This document shows positions 54,441 to 63,951 of a stretch of DNA of 64,000 nucleotides, one piece after another. Origin of the DNA: Pseudopelagicola sp. Lineage in GTDB: Bacteria > Pseudomonadota > Alphaproteobacteria > Rhodobacterales > Rhodobacteraceae. Position 1 is the stretch's first letter, and each line of letters begins with the position of its first letter. A program made the position numbers and the translations under genes. Below the pieces are notes generated by a model, which worked only from the letters and a program-made list of their open reading frames with translations, had not been told where the DNA came from and ran no database searches. The stretch is taken from assembly GCA_026195905.1 (NCBI GenBank), contig JAPHRE010000038.1, forward strand, positions 23,985 to 87,984. Direction: 5' to 3'.

Positions 54441-55616
54441 ATGACCAACGTAGTGATCGCCTCCGCAGCCCGGACTGCTGTCGGCAGCTTTGGCGGCTCC
54501 TTCGCGAACACCCCCGCCCACGATCTCGGCAGCACCGTCCTAAGGGCGCTGGTCGAACGCGCCGGCGTCGATGCCTCCGAAGTCTCCGAGACCATCCTCG
54601 GTCAAGTTCTCACCGGCGGTCAGGGTCAAAACCCCGCACGCCAAGCCCATATCAACGCTGGCTTCCCGCAAGAAGCCGCCGCTTGGGGCATCAATCAGGT
54701 GTGTGGCTCCGGTCTGCGCGCCGTGGCCCTCGCCGCGCAACATATTCAACTTGGCGATGCCGCCATCGTCGCCGCGGGCGGCCAGGAAAACATGACCCTT
54801 GCGCCCCATGTCGCGCATCTGCGCGCAGGCGTCAAAATGGGCGATGTCAAATACATCGACTCGATGATCAAGGACGGCCTTTGGGACGCGTTCAACGGCT
54901 ACCACATGGGCCAGACCGCCGAAAACGTCGCCGAGCAGTGGCAGATTTCACGCGAGATGCAGGACGAATTTGCTGTCGCCTCTCAGAACAAGGCCGAAGC
55001 CGCTCAGAAGGCAGGCAAGTTCGCCGATGAGATCACCCCCTTCACCGTCAAGACCCGCAAGGACGAGACCATCGTCGACGCGGACGAATATATCCGCCAC
55101 GGCGCCAATATCGAAGCCATGACCAAGATGCGCCCGGCCTTTACCAAAGACGGGTCCGTCACGGCCGCCAACGCATCGGGCCTCAACGATGGGGCCGCCG
55201 GTGCCCTCTTGATGACCGCAGACGAGGCCGAGAAACGCGGCATCGAACCGCTCGCCCGCATCGTGTCTTACGCGACCGCCGGTCTTGACCCGTCGATCAT
55301 GGGCGTCGGCCCGATCTACGCCTCGCGCAAAGCCCTTGATAAGGCGGGCTGGTCGGCGTCGGATCTCGACCTTGTCGAGGCCAACGAAGCCTTCGCCGCA
55401 CAGGCCTGTGCCGTGAACAAAGACATGGGCTGGGATCCGTCGATCGTAAACGTGAACGGCGGCGCAATCGCCATCGGTCACCCCATCGGCGCATCGGGCG
55501 CGCGTATTCTCAACACATTGCTGTTCGAAATGAAACGCCGCGACGCCAAGAAAGGCCTCGCGACGCTCTGCATCGGCGGCGGTATGGGCGTAGCGATGTG
55601 CCTTGAGCGCCCCTAA
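54441..55616 (+). CDS. phaA: Acetyl-CoA C-acetyltransferase (beta-ketothiolase)
   Basis: PhaA condenses two acetyl-CoA to acetoacetyl-CoA for polyhydroxybutyrate and the ethylmalonyl-CoA pathway. The 391-residue thiolase has the acyl-accepting cysteine in [11 protein letters not shown] (about residue 88), [17 protein letters not shown] with the catalytic histidine (about 347), and [10 protein letters not shown] with the second cysteine near the end. It is followed by its own terminator and then phaB, so the two can be transcribed separately. Confidence 0.96.
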   Translation: MTNVVIASAARTAVGSFGGSFANTPAHDLGSTVLRALVERAGVDASEVSETILGQVLTGGQGQNPARQAHINAGFPQEAAAWGINQVCGSGLRAVALAAQHIQLGDAAIVAAGGQENMTLAPHVAHLRAGVKMGDVKYIDSMIKDGLWDAFNGYHMGQTAENVAEQWQISREMQDEFAVASQNKAEAAQKAGKFADEITPFTVKTRKDETIVDADEYIRHGANIEAMTKMRPAFTKDGSVTAANASGLNDGAAGALLMTADEAEKRGIEPLARIVSYATAGLDPSIMGVGPIYASRKALDKAGWSASDLDLVEANEAFAAQACAVNKDMGWDPSIVNVNGGAIAIGHPIGASGARILNTLLFEMKRRDAKKGLATLCIGGGMGVAMCLERP

Positions 55617-55643
55617 GCGCCCCTTGATCCTATGATTCTCGTC

Positions 55644-55671
55644 AAAGGGCGCCTTCATCTGGGCGCCCTTT
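55644..55671 (+). terminator. Terminator after phaA
   Basis: AAAGGGCGCC pairs with GGCGCCCTTT around an eight-base loop, and is followed by CCTTTG. It lies 27 bases after the phaA stop. Confidence 0.82.
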
Positions 55672-55749
55672 CCTTTGCGCGTGACATCACCTTTTTGCTT
55701 TGATTTGACAAAAATGGCTGCACCGCGGGGATTTATTCGCGCAATAATG

Positions 55750-55764
55750 TTGCACATGCGGCAA
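55750..55764. promoter_or_regulatory. TTGC-N7-GCAA element before phaB
   Basis: TTGCACATGCGGCAA is an imperfect TGC-rich inverted repeat 50 bases before phaB. Its right half matches that of the palindrome before phaA (TGCGGCAA), suggesting the same PhaR-like regulator. Confidence 0.45.
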
Positions 55765-55813
55765 TTTCTGCGTAACAGAATTACCTAAGACATACGCCTA
55801 ACTGGAGGACACC

Positions 55814-56536
55814 ATGACACGAGTAGCACTAGTCACCGGCGGATCGCGCGGCATCGGCGCGGCCATTTCCAAAGCCCTGCAAGCTGACGGCTGCACCGTC
55901 GCTGCAACTTATGCGGGCAACGATGAGGCCGCCGCGAAGTTTACCGAGGAAACCGGCATCAAGACCTACAAATGGAATGTCGGCGACTACGAAAGTTCTA
56001 CCGCAGGCATCGCCAAGGTGGAAGAAGAGCTTGGCCCGATCGACATCGTCGTCGCCAACGCCGGTATTACCCGCGACGCCCCCTTCCACAAAATGACCCC
56101 TCAGCAATGGCAGGAAGTCATCGACACCAACCTGACCGGCGTGTTCAACACGATTCACCCGATCTGGCCCGGCATGCGCGAGCGCAAGTTCGGCCGCATC
56201 GTCGTGATCTCGTCGATCAATGGTCAGAAGGGCCAGTTTGCCCAAGTCAACTATGCCGCGACCAAGGCGGGCGATCTCGGCATCATCAAATCCCTTGCTC
56301 AGGAAGGCGCGCGCGCAGGCATTACCGCCAACGCCATCTGCCCCGGCTATATCGCGACAGATATGGTCATGGCTGTGCCGGAAAAGGTGCGCGAATCGAT
56401 CATCGCTCAGATCCCGGTCGGTCGTCTTGGCGAACCCGAAGAAATCGCGCGCTGCGTGTCTTTCCTCGCCTCTGACGACGCGGGCTTTATCAACGGCTCG
56501 ACCATCTCGGCCAACGGCGGTCAGTTCTTCGTCTAA
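55814..56536 (+). CDS. phaB: Acetoacetyl-CoA reductase
   Basis: PhaB reduces acetoacetyl-CoA to (R)-3-hydroxybutyryl-CoA with NADPH. The 240-residue short-chain dehydrogenase has the cofactor loop GGSRGIGAAI, NAGITRD, and the active-site Tyr and Lys in NYAATKAG (about residue 150). GGAGG precedes the ATG. It pairs with phaA 197 bases upstream; no PHB synthase is in the window. Confidence 0.96.
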   Translation: MTRVALVTGGSRGIGAAISKALQADGCTVAATYAGNDEAAAKFTEETGIKTYKWNVGDYESSTAGIAKVEEELGPIDIVVANAGITRDAPFHKMTPQQWQEVIDTNLTGVFNTIHPIWPGMRERKFGRIVVISSINGQKGQFAQVNYAATKAGDLGIIKSLAQEGARAGITANAICPGYIATDMVMAVPEKVRESIIAQIPVGRLGEPEEIARCVSFLASDDAGFINGSTISANGGQFFV

Positions 56537-56556
56537 GACCCGTCACTGCAATACCC

Positions 56557-56587
56557 AAAAGGGCCGGTCCTTACGACCGGCCCTTTT
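56557..56587 (+). terminator. Terminator after phaB
   Basis: AAAAGGGCCGGTC pairs perfectly with GACCGGCCCTTTT around CTTAC, a 13-bp stem ending in T, 20 bases after the phaB stop. Confidence 0.9.
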
Positions 56588-56630
56588 CTGTTGTGCCGTA
56601 AGAGCCGATCGCCCCAAAAGCTGCAATGGA

Positions 56631-56783
56631 TCAGCGGCACGGCTCCGTAAGGCAGTCCCCCGCCAGCGGTGCATCCCCGGATTTGAAAAGCCAGCGCAGA
56701 ACAGATTTCAGCGCCTCTCCGCGGGCCTCATGGGCCGCAGCAAAACCGGCGCGGGTCTGAGCGGACGTGGTCGCTTCGATCAT
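56631..56783 (-). CDS. Small hypothetical protein, 50 residues
   Basis: A frame of 51 codons starts at ATG 56783 with GGAG about eight bases upstream and stops at 56631. The product begins MIEATTSAQTRAGFAAAHEARGEAL, shown here only in part as its helix-rich start, and ends TEPCR. It is divergent from the LysR gene (110 bases apart), a position often taken by a regulated target. I know no function; small proteins with a similar Thr/Ala/Glu-rich start seem common in Rhodobacterales. Confidence 0.55.
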   Translation of the reverse strand: MIEATTSAQTRAGFAAAHEARGEALKSVLRWLFKSGDAPLAGDCLTEPCR

Positions 56784-56892
56784 CTGGTCATCTCCTAATC
56801 AAAAATTTCTCAACTTTACTGATTATGCGCGATAGCATTAAAAGGAACAAACGAGACTTTCCAACGCCTCAAACAAGTTTTACTTAATTGAT

Positions 56893-57843
56893 ATGCCCGA
56901 TCGCCTCCCCCCACTTACCGCCCTGCGCGCCTTCGAGGCCGCCGCCCGCCACATGTCGTTTGCCAAGGCGGCAGAGGAACTCTCTGTGACCCCCGCCGCC
57001 CTGTCGTTTCAGATCAAATCCCTTGAAGATCATCTCGGTCAGCCGCTTTTCATCCGCCTGAACCGCGCCGTGAAACTGACCGAAGCGGGGCGGTGCCTCG
57101 CCCCCGGCGCCACCGAGGGTTTTGAGCGCCTGACCGCGGCGTGGCGCGCCACGCGCCGCTTGCAGGATTCCACCACCTTGAACATTACCGCCGGGCCCGC
57201 CTTTACCGCCAAATGGCTTGCGCCGCGCCTCTATGAATTCGCCCATGCCCACCCCGAGATTGACCTGCGCTTTTCGGCGACCCTGCGGATGCTCGATTTT
57301 GACCTTGATGAGGTGGATGTTGCGATCCGCTTTGGCTATGGCCCGGACGATGGCCTTTGGTCCATCCCGCTCGATCCCGGCGAATGGGTCACGCCCGTCA
57401 TGACCCCGGCGCTGGCCGCGCAATACCCAACCCCCGAGAGCTTGCGCGATGCGCCTCTGATGTATGACGATTCGATCGCCTTCTTGCGCCCGGCCTGCGA
57501 CTGGCCAACGTGGTTTCGCGCTACGGGCCTCGACCATAGCCCGACCCACGGCCCGCACTTTTCACAGGCGGATCATGCCGTTGACGCGGCCCTTGCCGGG
57601 GCGGGTGTCGTGCTGGGTCGCCGCGCTATGGTCATCAAAGACCTGCACGAAGGGCGCCTCGTCGCGCCCTACGGCATCGCGCTTGAAAGTAAGGCGCATT
57701 TTCGCTTTCTTTGTCGCCTCGGGACGGAAAACCGCCCCCAGATCGCCGCCTTCCGCGAATGGATACTTGCGGAAATCGACAAGACCGCATCCGTTCACGA
57801 TCACCTGACCATTATCCCTGTCGAGGACATCCCCGCCCCATGA
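56893..57843 (+). CDS. LysR-family transcriptional regulator (GcvA-like)
   Basis: A 316-residue regulator with the N-terminal helix-turn-helix: PPLTALRAFEAAARHMSFAKAAEEL, then SVTPAALSFQIKSLEDHLG. The effector domain has LAPRLYEFAHAHPEIDLR and VDVAIRFGYG, typical of the GcvA group. A four-base overlap couples it to the exporter gene at 57840. A small gene is divergent from it. Ligand unknown; an amino acid or related exporter substrate is likely from context. Confidence 0.87.
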   Translation: MPDRLPPLTALRAFEAAARHMSFAKAAEELSVTPAALSFQIKSLEDHLGQPLFIRLNRAVKLTEAGRCLAPGATEGFERLTAAWRATRRLQDSTTLNITAGPAFTAKWLAPRLYEFAHAHPEIDLRFSATLRMLDFDLDEVDVAIRFGYGPDDGLWSIPLDPGEWVTPVMTPALAAQYPTPESLRDAPLMYDDSIAFLRPACDWPTWFRATGLDHSPTHGPHFSQADHAVDAALAGAGVVLGRRAMVIKDLHEGRLVAPYGIALESKAHFRFLCRLGTENRPQIAAFREWILAEIDKTASVHDHLTIIPVEDIPAP

Positions 57844-58706
57844 CGACCCGCCACCGCGCAACCGCCATCGGCTTTGTCGCCGTCCTGCTTTGGGCGCTTC
57901 TGGCGCTTTTCACCGTCGGCACCGCACCCGCGCCGCCGCTTTTGCTAAATGCGATCTGCTTTTCGATTGGCGGGGGCATCGGCTTGATCTGGACCGCGCG
58001 CACCGGGGGTCTCAAAAACCTGAGACATACCAATTGGCGCATCTACGCCTTCGGCACACTTGGCCTTTTCGGCTATCACGCGCTGTATTTTTCCGCCCTG
58101 CGCCTCGCCCCCGCTGCCGAGGCCGGGTTGATTGCCTATCTCTGGCCCCTGCTGATCGTGCTCTTATCCGGCCTTCTGCCCGGCGAACACCTGCGCAAAG
58201 GCCATCTCCTCGGCGCGCTCTGCGGTTTTGCCGGGGCGGCGCTGATTGTGGGCGGCGGCGGCACCGGCTTTGACGCGGCCGCCTTGCCCGGCTATCTCCT
58301 CGCGCTGGCCTGTGCACTGACATGGTCGGGCTATTCCGTCCTCTCCCGTCGCTTGGGCAGCGCCCCAACCGATACCGTCGCCGTCTTCTGCATCGCCTCC
58401 GCGATTCTCTCTGCCCTCACGCATCTCGCCTTTGAGGAAACTGTTTGGCCTGTTGGCGCGCTTGGCTGGGCCTCGGCCCTCGCGCTTGGCCTTGGGCCTG
58501 TTGGGCTGGCCTTCTATGTTTGGGATATCGGCGTCAAACGTGGCGACATCCAACTCCTCGGCACCGCCTCTTACGCCGCGCCGCTCTTGTCGACGCTGGT
58601 CCTCGTCGCGGCTGGCATTGCCGAACCAAGCTGGATACTAGGCATTGCGACGCTTCTCATCACCGGCGGCGCCCTCCTCGCCGCACGCGCAAGTTTTCGC
58701 GCCTGA
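57840..58706 (+). CDS. DMT superfamily (EamA) exporter
   Basis: A 288-residue inner-membrane protein with about ten helices and two EamA repeats, including a YHALYFSALRLAPAAEAGLIAY segment in the first and a matching LGTASYAAPLLSTL in the second. Members of this subgroup (YddG or RhtA-like) export amino acids or metabolites. The ATG overlaps the LysR stop (ATGA), so expression is probably controlled by that regulator. A terminator follows 13 bases after the stop. Confidence 0.85.
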   Translation: MTTRHRATAIGFVAVLLWALLALFTVGTAPAPPLLLNAICFSIGGGIGLIWTARTGGLKNLRHTNWRIYAFGTLGLFGYHALYFSALRLAPAAEAGLIAYLWPLLIVLLSGLLPGEHLRKGHLLGALCGFAGAALIVGGGGTGFDAAALPGYLLALACALTWSGYSVLSRRLGSAPTDTVAVFCIASAILSALTHLAFEETVWPVGALGWASALALGLGPVGLAFYVWDIGVKRGDIQLLGTASYAAPLLSTLVLVAAGIAEPSWILGIATLLITGGALLAARASFRA

Positions 58707-58719
58707 GCGCGAACAAAAA

Positions 58720-58745
58720 CCCAAGCCATCGCAAAACGGCTTGGG
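58720..58745. terminator. Terminator after the DMT exporter
   Basis: CCCAAGCC (58720-58727) pairs with GGCTTGGG (58738-58745) around a ten-base loop. It stands between the exporter and the convergent DUF465 gene and may act on both strands. Confidence 0.7.
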
Positions 58746-58772
58746 CTTCATCCATAAATCTGTCGCGATGAC

Positions 58773-58937
58773 CTAGAGCGAAAGGCGCTCAATCTCTTCC
58801 TTGATGCGGAGCTTTTCTTTCTTCATCTCTGCGATATCAATATCGCTGGAACCGGGGGACCGTTGTTCGGCCTCAACTTTGTCCGAGAGGGCTTCGTGTT
58901 TCCGTTTCAGTTCTTCCAAATGCGAGCTCACGCTCAT
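58773..58937 (-). CDS. DUF465 (YdcH-like) small protein
   Basis: A 54-residue helical protein: SVSSHLEELKRKHEALSDKVE, then a short SPGSSDID turn and EMKKEKLRIKEEIERL, the two-helix DUF465 pattern. The ATG at 58937 has GGAGG seven bases upstream. The family has no firm function. It is alone on the minus strand, with the region 58938-59152 before it holding only a short GGCAG-AATC-CTGCC inverted repeat. Confidence 0.83.
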   Translation of the reverse strand: MSVSSHLEELKRKHEALSDKVEAEQRSPGSSDIDIAEMKKEKLRIKEEIERLSL

Positions 58938-59152
58938 GGCAGTCCTCCTCTCAAAGTGGTTATATCGACACATTGAGTGCACCACATTTTTATGAATCTG
59001 TCACGCTGCAACCGCGCAAAATTGCACCGAAATCGCCCATCCGGCAGAATCCTGCCGCTACCCAGCGCCGCACATATACGCCCCGTTGGGATCAACCCTA
59101 TGAAAAGGGTAAGCTATTTCGCAAAAGGCAGGATTTCGCCAGCGATTATGGC

Positions 59153-60175
59153 CTAATCGAAAATCCCCATCACCCGACCAAGCAACATGAAGGCGCGCGC
59201 CGTCCGGGTCTCTGAAAGCGCCGCAATATCCGCGTCCGAGGCCGTCTGCTCGAACTCGACAAACGTCTTGTCGAACCGCCGCAGGAAATGATGCGCCGTG
59301 TCGCGGAAAACCGGGTCTTGCTTCATCCGCCCCGCCGTAAGCGCAAGCGACGACCGATCATGAATCCCGCCAAGCTGGGCCACAACCCGCCCGCGTTCTC
59401 CGGCGGCAAAACGACGCCAGATTTCGGGCCGCGCAAGATCGGGGCGCAGATCATCCATATAGATCCCGTCCTGACTCATCAGGGTAAGAACATCCTGCGC
59501 CGCCTGGATAAGATGTGCCGCCTGCCGATCCTTGAGCGCAAGGCGCAGCGCGGCAAAGCCCTGCTTATCCTCTGCGGTTTCGGGAAAGTTCAGCGCCCGA
59601 ATGAAATCTGCGCGCTCAAGGGGCGGCGAAAGGCTATCCGCTGGTGTGCCAAGCGCCAACAATCCCTGATCCTCGCCGCTCTCCGGGGCCGGGGCTGGCT
59701 CTGGCGCTTTGCGAATGCCGTTGCCGATCTCGCGGCTTGTGGTGAACATCGCCAGCGTGGTTTCCGTCTTGCGCTGTGCGGCGGCGATCTCGTCAAGCTT
59801 ACGTTGCACCGAAGGCTCCATGCCGCCGGGACCGCCCTTACCCTGTTGTTGGGCAAGGTAACTGCGCCGCATCGCGTCAATCGCCGCCTGCAACCGCTCG
59901 CTTTCCTCGCGCATGATCCGGCTTGAGCGCGCGGCCGACGCCGCAACCCAAATCATCGCCACCGGCATGAAAACCGCCAATAGCGTCATCACGAAACGCA
60001 GGGAATCAAATTCCGTATCGCCCGGCCCAAGCACGAGAAAGAACAGGGCCGACGCCCCGAGCCATGCCAGACTAAGACTTACCGCCACAATCTCGGCCCC
60101 GGTCACAAGCGGGCGTGTGGGCCTGCGATTGATCTCAAGGCTTGTTGCAAACTGGTCTTTGGCGTCCTCGGTCAT
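59153..60175 (-). CDS. Hypothetical membrane protein with coiled coil
   Basis: A 340-residue protein with a short N-terminal cytosolic part, two transmembrane helices (about residues 25-50 and 62-83), a coiled coil (about 85-150, with RKLDEIAAAQRKTETT) and an Ala/Pro-rich linker. A C-terminal helical domain (about 190-340) ends with ARAFMLLGRVMGIFD. It resembles hypothetical proteins of Rhodobacterales, but I recognise no domain. It starts 26 bases after greA in the minus-strand direction, so they may be co-transcribed. Confidence 0.7.
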   Translation of the reverse strand: MTEDAKDQFATSLEINRRPTRPLVTGAEIVAVSLSLAWLGASALFFLVLGPGDTEFDSLRFVMTLLAVFMPVAMIWVAASAARSSRIMREESERLQAAIDAMRRSYLAQQQGKGGPGGMEPSVQRKLDEIAAAQRKTETTLAMFTTSREIGNGIRKAPEPAPAPESGEDQGLLALGTPADSLSPPLERADFIRALNFPETAEDKQGFAALRLALKDRQAAHLIQAAQDVLTLMSQDGIYMDDLRPDLARPEIWRRFAAGERGRVVAQLGGIHDRSSLALTAGRMKQDPVFRDTAHHFLRRFDKTFVEFEQTASDADIAALSETRTARAFMLLGRVMGIFD

Positions 60176-60201
60176 GGATGTCCTCCGCCCCTACGACCGC
60201 C

Positions 60202-60672
60202 TTAAACAAAGGCGATCGTCAGCACCTCATAGCTCTTCTCTCCGCCGGGCGTGCGCACTTCGACGCTATCGCCCTCTTCCTTGCCAATTAGCGCGCGGGC
60301 GATCGGCGACTTGATGTTGAGAAGCCCCTTTTCAACATTCGCCTCATGCTCGCCCACAATCTGCCATGTCTTTTCCTCGTCCGTATCCTCATCGACGACC
60401 GTGACCGTCGCGCCGAATTTGATCGTCCCCGAAAGCTTGGTTGGATCAATCACATCCGCAAGCGAAATCGCGCCCTCAAGCTCTTTGATACGGCCTTCGA
60501 TAAAGCCCTGCTTTTCGCGTGCTGAATGGTATTCGGCATTTTCCTTGAGGTCGCCCAACTCGCGCGCCGAGGCAATCGCCTCGATGATCGCGGGGCGTTC
60601 CACGCTTTTCAACTGTTTCAATTCTGCTTCGAGCGCCGTGAACCCGGCGCGCGTCATCGGGATTTTTTCCAT
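60202..60672 (-). CDS. greA: Transcription elongation factor GreA
   Basis: GreA rescues backtracked RNA polymerase by stimulating transcript cleavage. The 156-residue protein has the coiled-coil domain with [18 protein letters not shown] and the acidic tip DLKENAEYH. The C-terminal FKBP-like domain ends in [23 protein letters not shown]. Length and motif order are normal. It is followed on the same strand by the hypothetical membrane protein gene. Confidence 0.96.
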   Translation of the reverse strand: MEKIPMTRAGFTALEAELKQLKSVERPAIIEAIASARELGDLKENAEYHSAREKQGFIEGRIKELEGAISLADVIDPTKLSGTIKFGATVTVVDEDTDEEKTWQIVGEHEANVEKGLLNIKSPIARALIGKEEGDSVEVRTPGGEKSYEVLTIAFV

Positions 60673-60938
60673 GAGACTATCGCTCTCTTTCGTCTTTTAA
60701 CTGCTCTGGCGCGCATCGCGTTGAAGAAGTGCAATTGGGGTATCTGACCCAATCATGCAAGCGAATACAAGCGAAACCGCGCCGCGCGCGCCATGCAAAC
60801 ACCGCAAAAGCCCCCACTATTTACAGGAAAACAAGCAAGACAGCCCAGATAACGTTGTGTCGCAATTGACGCGCAATGCTGCGGCGCGGTAATCACGTGC
60901 GATAATAACCTTGCGCGCCAAAACCCTAAGGAGCCAGC

Positions 60939-62588
60939 ATGTCCGAGATCGAACGCGAAGCCATGGAATATGACGTAGTTATCGTCGGTGCCGGCCCTGC
61001 TGGCCTATCGGCGGCGATCCGTCTCAAACAAACGGACCCGGACCTTGATGTCGTGGTCCTCGAAAAAGGCTCGGAAGTGGGCGCGCATATCCTGTCCGGC
61101 GCGGTGCTTGATCCTTGCGGTCTGGATAAACTGATCCCCGACTGGAAAGAAAAGGGCGCCCCGCTCAACACCCCGGTCAAAGAAGACAATTTCTACATGC
61201 TCGGCGAAGGCGGCGGAATCCGCGTGCCGAACTGGCCGATGCCCCCCTTGATGAACAACCACGGCAACTACATTGTCTCGATGGGCAATGTCTGCCGCTG
61301 GATGGCCGAACAGGCCGAAGCACTCGGCGTTGAGATTTTCCCCGGCATGGCCTGCTCGGAAATGGTCTATGGCGACAATGGCGAAGTCAAAGGCGTGGTT
61401 GCCGGTGTCTTTGGTCTTGAACAAGACGGCTCTTATGGCCCCAACACCGAACCAGGTATGGAGCTGCATGGCAAATACGTCTTCCTCTCTGAAGGTGTGC
61501 GCGGCTCTCTCGCCAAAGAAGTGATCGCCAAATACGACCTCCAGAAGGGCCACCAGCCGCAGAAATTCGGCCTCGGCATGAAGGAAATCTGGGAAATCGA
61601 CCCGGACAAACACAAAGAAGGCACCGTGACCCATACGATGGGCTGGCCGCTTGGCTCAAACGCCGGGGGCGGGTCGTTCATCTACCACCTCGAAAACAAT
61701 CAGGTCTATATCGGCTTCGTGGTGCACCTGAACTACAAGAACCCGCACCTCTACCCCTACATGGAATTCCAACGTTTCAAGCATCATCCGATGGTGGCCG
61801 AGCTTCTCAAGGGCGGCAAACGCGTTGCCTATGGCGCCCGCGCCATTTCTGAGGGCGGCTATCAATCCATGCCCAAGATGGTCGCGCCCGGCGTGGCGCT
61901 TCTGGGCTGCTCGGTCGGCATGGTCAACGTGCCGCGCATCAAGGGCAACCATAACGCCATGCTCTCGGGTATTGCCGCCGCCGATGCCGCTGTCGCCGCG
62001 CTCAAAGAAGGGCGCGCCGCAGATGAGCTTTCGGCCTACGAAGAAGACGTGCGCAAAGGGGTCATCGGCAAAGACCTCAAGAAGGTGCGCAACGTCAAAC
62101 CGATGTGGTCGAAATGGGGTCTCATGCCCTCGCTCGCCCTTGGCGGTCTGGATATGTGGACAAACACGCTCGGCTTCTCGCTCTTTGGCACAATGGGCCA
62201 CGGCAAGACCGACGCCGAAGCCACGGAACCCGCCGACAAGCACAAAAAGATCGACTACCCCAAGCCCGATGGCAAACTGTCCTTCGACCGGCTGACCAAT
62301 GTGTCCTTCGCGATGACAAACCACGAAGAAAGCCAACCCTGTCACCTGCGCCTCAAAGACGCCAGCGTGCCGGTCGCGGTCAACCTGCCGAAATACGACG
62401 AACCGGCCCAGAGGTATTGCCCGGCAGGCGTCTACGAGGTGGTCGAGGAAGACGGCAAAGACCCGCGCTTTGTCATCAACTTCCAAAACTGTGTGCATTG
62501 CAAAACCTGCGATATCAAAGACCCGTCGCAGAATATCAACTGGGTGACGCCACAAGGCGGCGATGGTCCGAACTATCCCAATATGTGA
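60939..62588 (+). CDS. Electron transfer flavoprotein-ubiquinone oxidoreductase
   Basis: ETF-QO takes electrons from acyl-CoA and related dehydrogenases through ETF to ubiquinone. The 549-residue protein has the FAD loop VIVGAGPAGLSAAIRL, the GAHILSGAVLDP quinone-side block, VMGWPLGS-type THTMGWPLGS, and the C-terminal iron-sulfur domain. That domain has YCPAGVYE and NCVHCKTCDIKDPSQN, supplying four cysteines for [4Fe-4S]. Full length. No etfAB genes are in the window. Confidence 0.95.
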   Translation: MSEIEREAMEYDVVIVGAGPAGLSAAIRLKQTDPDLDVVVLEKGSEVGAHILSGAVLDPCGLDKLIPDWKEKGAPLNTPVKEDNFYMLGEGGGIRVPNWPMPPLMNNHGNYIVSMGNVCRWMAEQAEALGVEIFPGMACSEMVYGDNGEVKGVVAGVFGLEQDGSYGPNTEPGMELHGKYVFLSEGVRGSLAKEVIAKYDLQKGHQPQKFGLGMKEIWEIDPDKHKEGTVTHTMGWPLGSNAGGGSFIYHLENNQVYIGFVVHLNYKNPHLYPYMEFQRFKHHPMVAELLKGGKRVAYGARAISEGGYQSMPKMVAPGVALLGCSVGMVNVPRIKGNHNAMLSGIAAADAAVAALKEGRAADELSAYEEDVRKGVIGKDLKKVRNVKPMWSKWGLMPSLALGGLDMWTNTLGFSLFGTMGHGKTDAEATEPADKHKKIDYPKPDGKLSFDRLTNVSFAMTNHEESQPCHLRLKDASVPVAVNLPKYDEPAQRYCPAGVYEVVEEDGKDPRFVINFQNCVHCKTCDIKDPSQNINWVTPQGGDGPNYPNM

Positions 62589-62609
62589 TTGCTGACAGAT
62601 CGCACTTTA

Positions 62610-62631
62610 CGGGTCGCCTTCGGGCGGCCCG
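62610..62631 (+). terminator. Terminator after ETF-QO
   Basis: CGGGTCGCC pairs with GGCGGCCCG (one G-T pair) around TTCG, followed by TTTGCGTTTGG, 21 bases after the stop. Confidence 0.75.
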
Positions 62632-62712
62632 TTTGCGTTTGGCCGGCAAAACTTTCTGCCTGTGCCCAAATTCCGCTTGCCCTTGCCGCGCACCGGGGCA
62701 ACCCTCGCGCCC

Positions 62713-63927
62713 ATGATCCGCCCCCGTTTTCTTCTCGACAATGCGCCCTTCCTCGCCGTTGGCGCGCTCCTGACCTTACTGTCGAGCTTTGGGCAAACGT
62801 TTTTTATCTCGATCTTCGCCGGGGAAATCCGCGCCACCTTCGGCCTAAGCCACGGCCAATGGGGCGGGCTATACATGCTCGGAACTTCCGCCTCTGCCGT
62901 CGTCATGATCTGGGCCGGGAGCCTGACCGACCATTTCCGCGTCCGAACGCTTGGCCCGGTGATCCTCCTCGGCCTCGCCTGCGCCTGTGTCGCGATGGCC
63001 GTGAATCCCTACGCCGCGCTCCTGCCCGTGGTGATCTTTGCCCTGAGGTTTTTCGGCCAAGGCATGACGAGCCATATAGCCGTGGTCGCTATGGCGCGCT
63101 GGTTCGTGGCCCGCCGGGGCCGCGCCCTTGCCATTGCCGCACTCGGCTTTTCTTTGGGCGAGGCGCTTTTGCCGCTGATCTTCGTCTCCCTGATGACGGT
63201 CATCGACTGGCATCTTCTCTGGCTCGTCGGAGCCGGAGCCTGCCTGCTTGGCGGCCCGCTGCTGTTCTGGCTTTTGGGCAAGGAACGCACCCCGCAATCC
63301 CTCGCCCAAAGTCAAAGCAATACCGGCATGAACGCGCGCCATTGGCACCGCGCCGAGGCGCTGCGTCATCCGCTGTTCTGGGTTATGGTGCCCGCCATCC
63401 TCGGCCTTTCTGCCTTCAACACGGCCTTCTTCTTCCATCAGGTCCATTTCGCCAGCCTCAAAGGCTGGAGCCATGTCGAATTTGTCGCCTTCTTCCCGCT
63501 CTATACCGGCACCGGGATTGCCGCGATGATCGTCGCAGGCTGGGCGCTTGATCGCCTTGGAACGGCGCGGCTCATACCGTTCTACCAATTGCCGCTGGCC
63601 GCCGGGTTCCTGACCCTCGCCCTCGCGACGACGCCTCTTGGACTTGGCCTTGGCATCCTGTTTCTCGGCCTGACCACCGGGGCCAACGCCACCCTCCCCA
63701 ATGCCTTTTGGGCGGAATTTTACGGCACCGCCCATATTGGCGCGATCAAGGCATTGGCAACGGCGGTCATGGTGCTTGGCTCGGCGATTGGTCCCGGCCT
63801 GACCGGCCTATTGATCGACCTCGGGATTGGGCTTGAGGATCAATTCCTCGGCGTCGCCGTTTTCTTCGTCGCCACATCCGCCCTCATGGGCTGGGGCGTG
63901 CGCCGCGCCGCCGCCTCACTGCGCTAA
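62713..63927 (+). CDS. Major facilitator superfamily transporter
   Basis: The 404-residue protein has about 12 helices in two halves. The MFS signature between helices 2 and 3 is seen as WAGSLTDHFRVRTLGP, and the second-half counterpart as GWALDRLGTARLIP. An RWFVARRGRALAIAALGFS segment follows helix 4. I chose the ATG at 62713 because the frame before it is Pro/Arg-rich and non-membrane. The substrate is not evident; no partner gene is in view as the window ends soon after. Confidence 0.86.
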   Translation: MIRPRFLLDNAPFLAVGALLTLLSSFGQTFFISIFAGEIRATFGLSHGQWGGLYMLGTSASAVVMIWAGSLTDHFRVRTLGPVILLGLACACVAMAVNPYAALLPVVIFALRFFGQGMTSHIAVVAMARWFVARRGRALAIAALGFSLGEALLPLIFVSLMTVIDWHLLWLVGAGACLLGGPLLFWLLGKERTPQSLAQSQSNTGMNARHWHRAEALRHPLFWVMVPAILGLSAFNTAFFFHQVHFASLKGWSHVEFVAFFPLYTGTGIAAMIVAGWALDRLGTARLIPFYQLPLAAGFLTLALATTPLGLGLGILFLGLTTGANATLPNAFWAEFYGTAHIGAIKALATAVMVLGSAIGPGLTGLLIDLGIGLEDQFLGVAVFFVATSALMGWGVRRAAASLR

Positions 63928-63951
63928 CCGCCTCCGCCATTTCCGCACTGT

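Noticed and set aside
58973..59215. An 80-codon plus-strand frame between DUF465 and the next gene
   Set aside because: Composition is random-looking (Pro/Arg/Gln), it has no ribosome site and overlaps the end of the opposite-strand gene.
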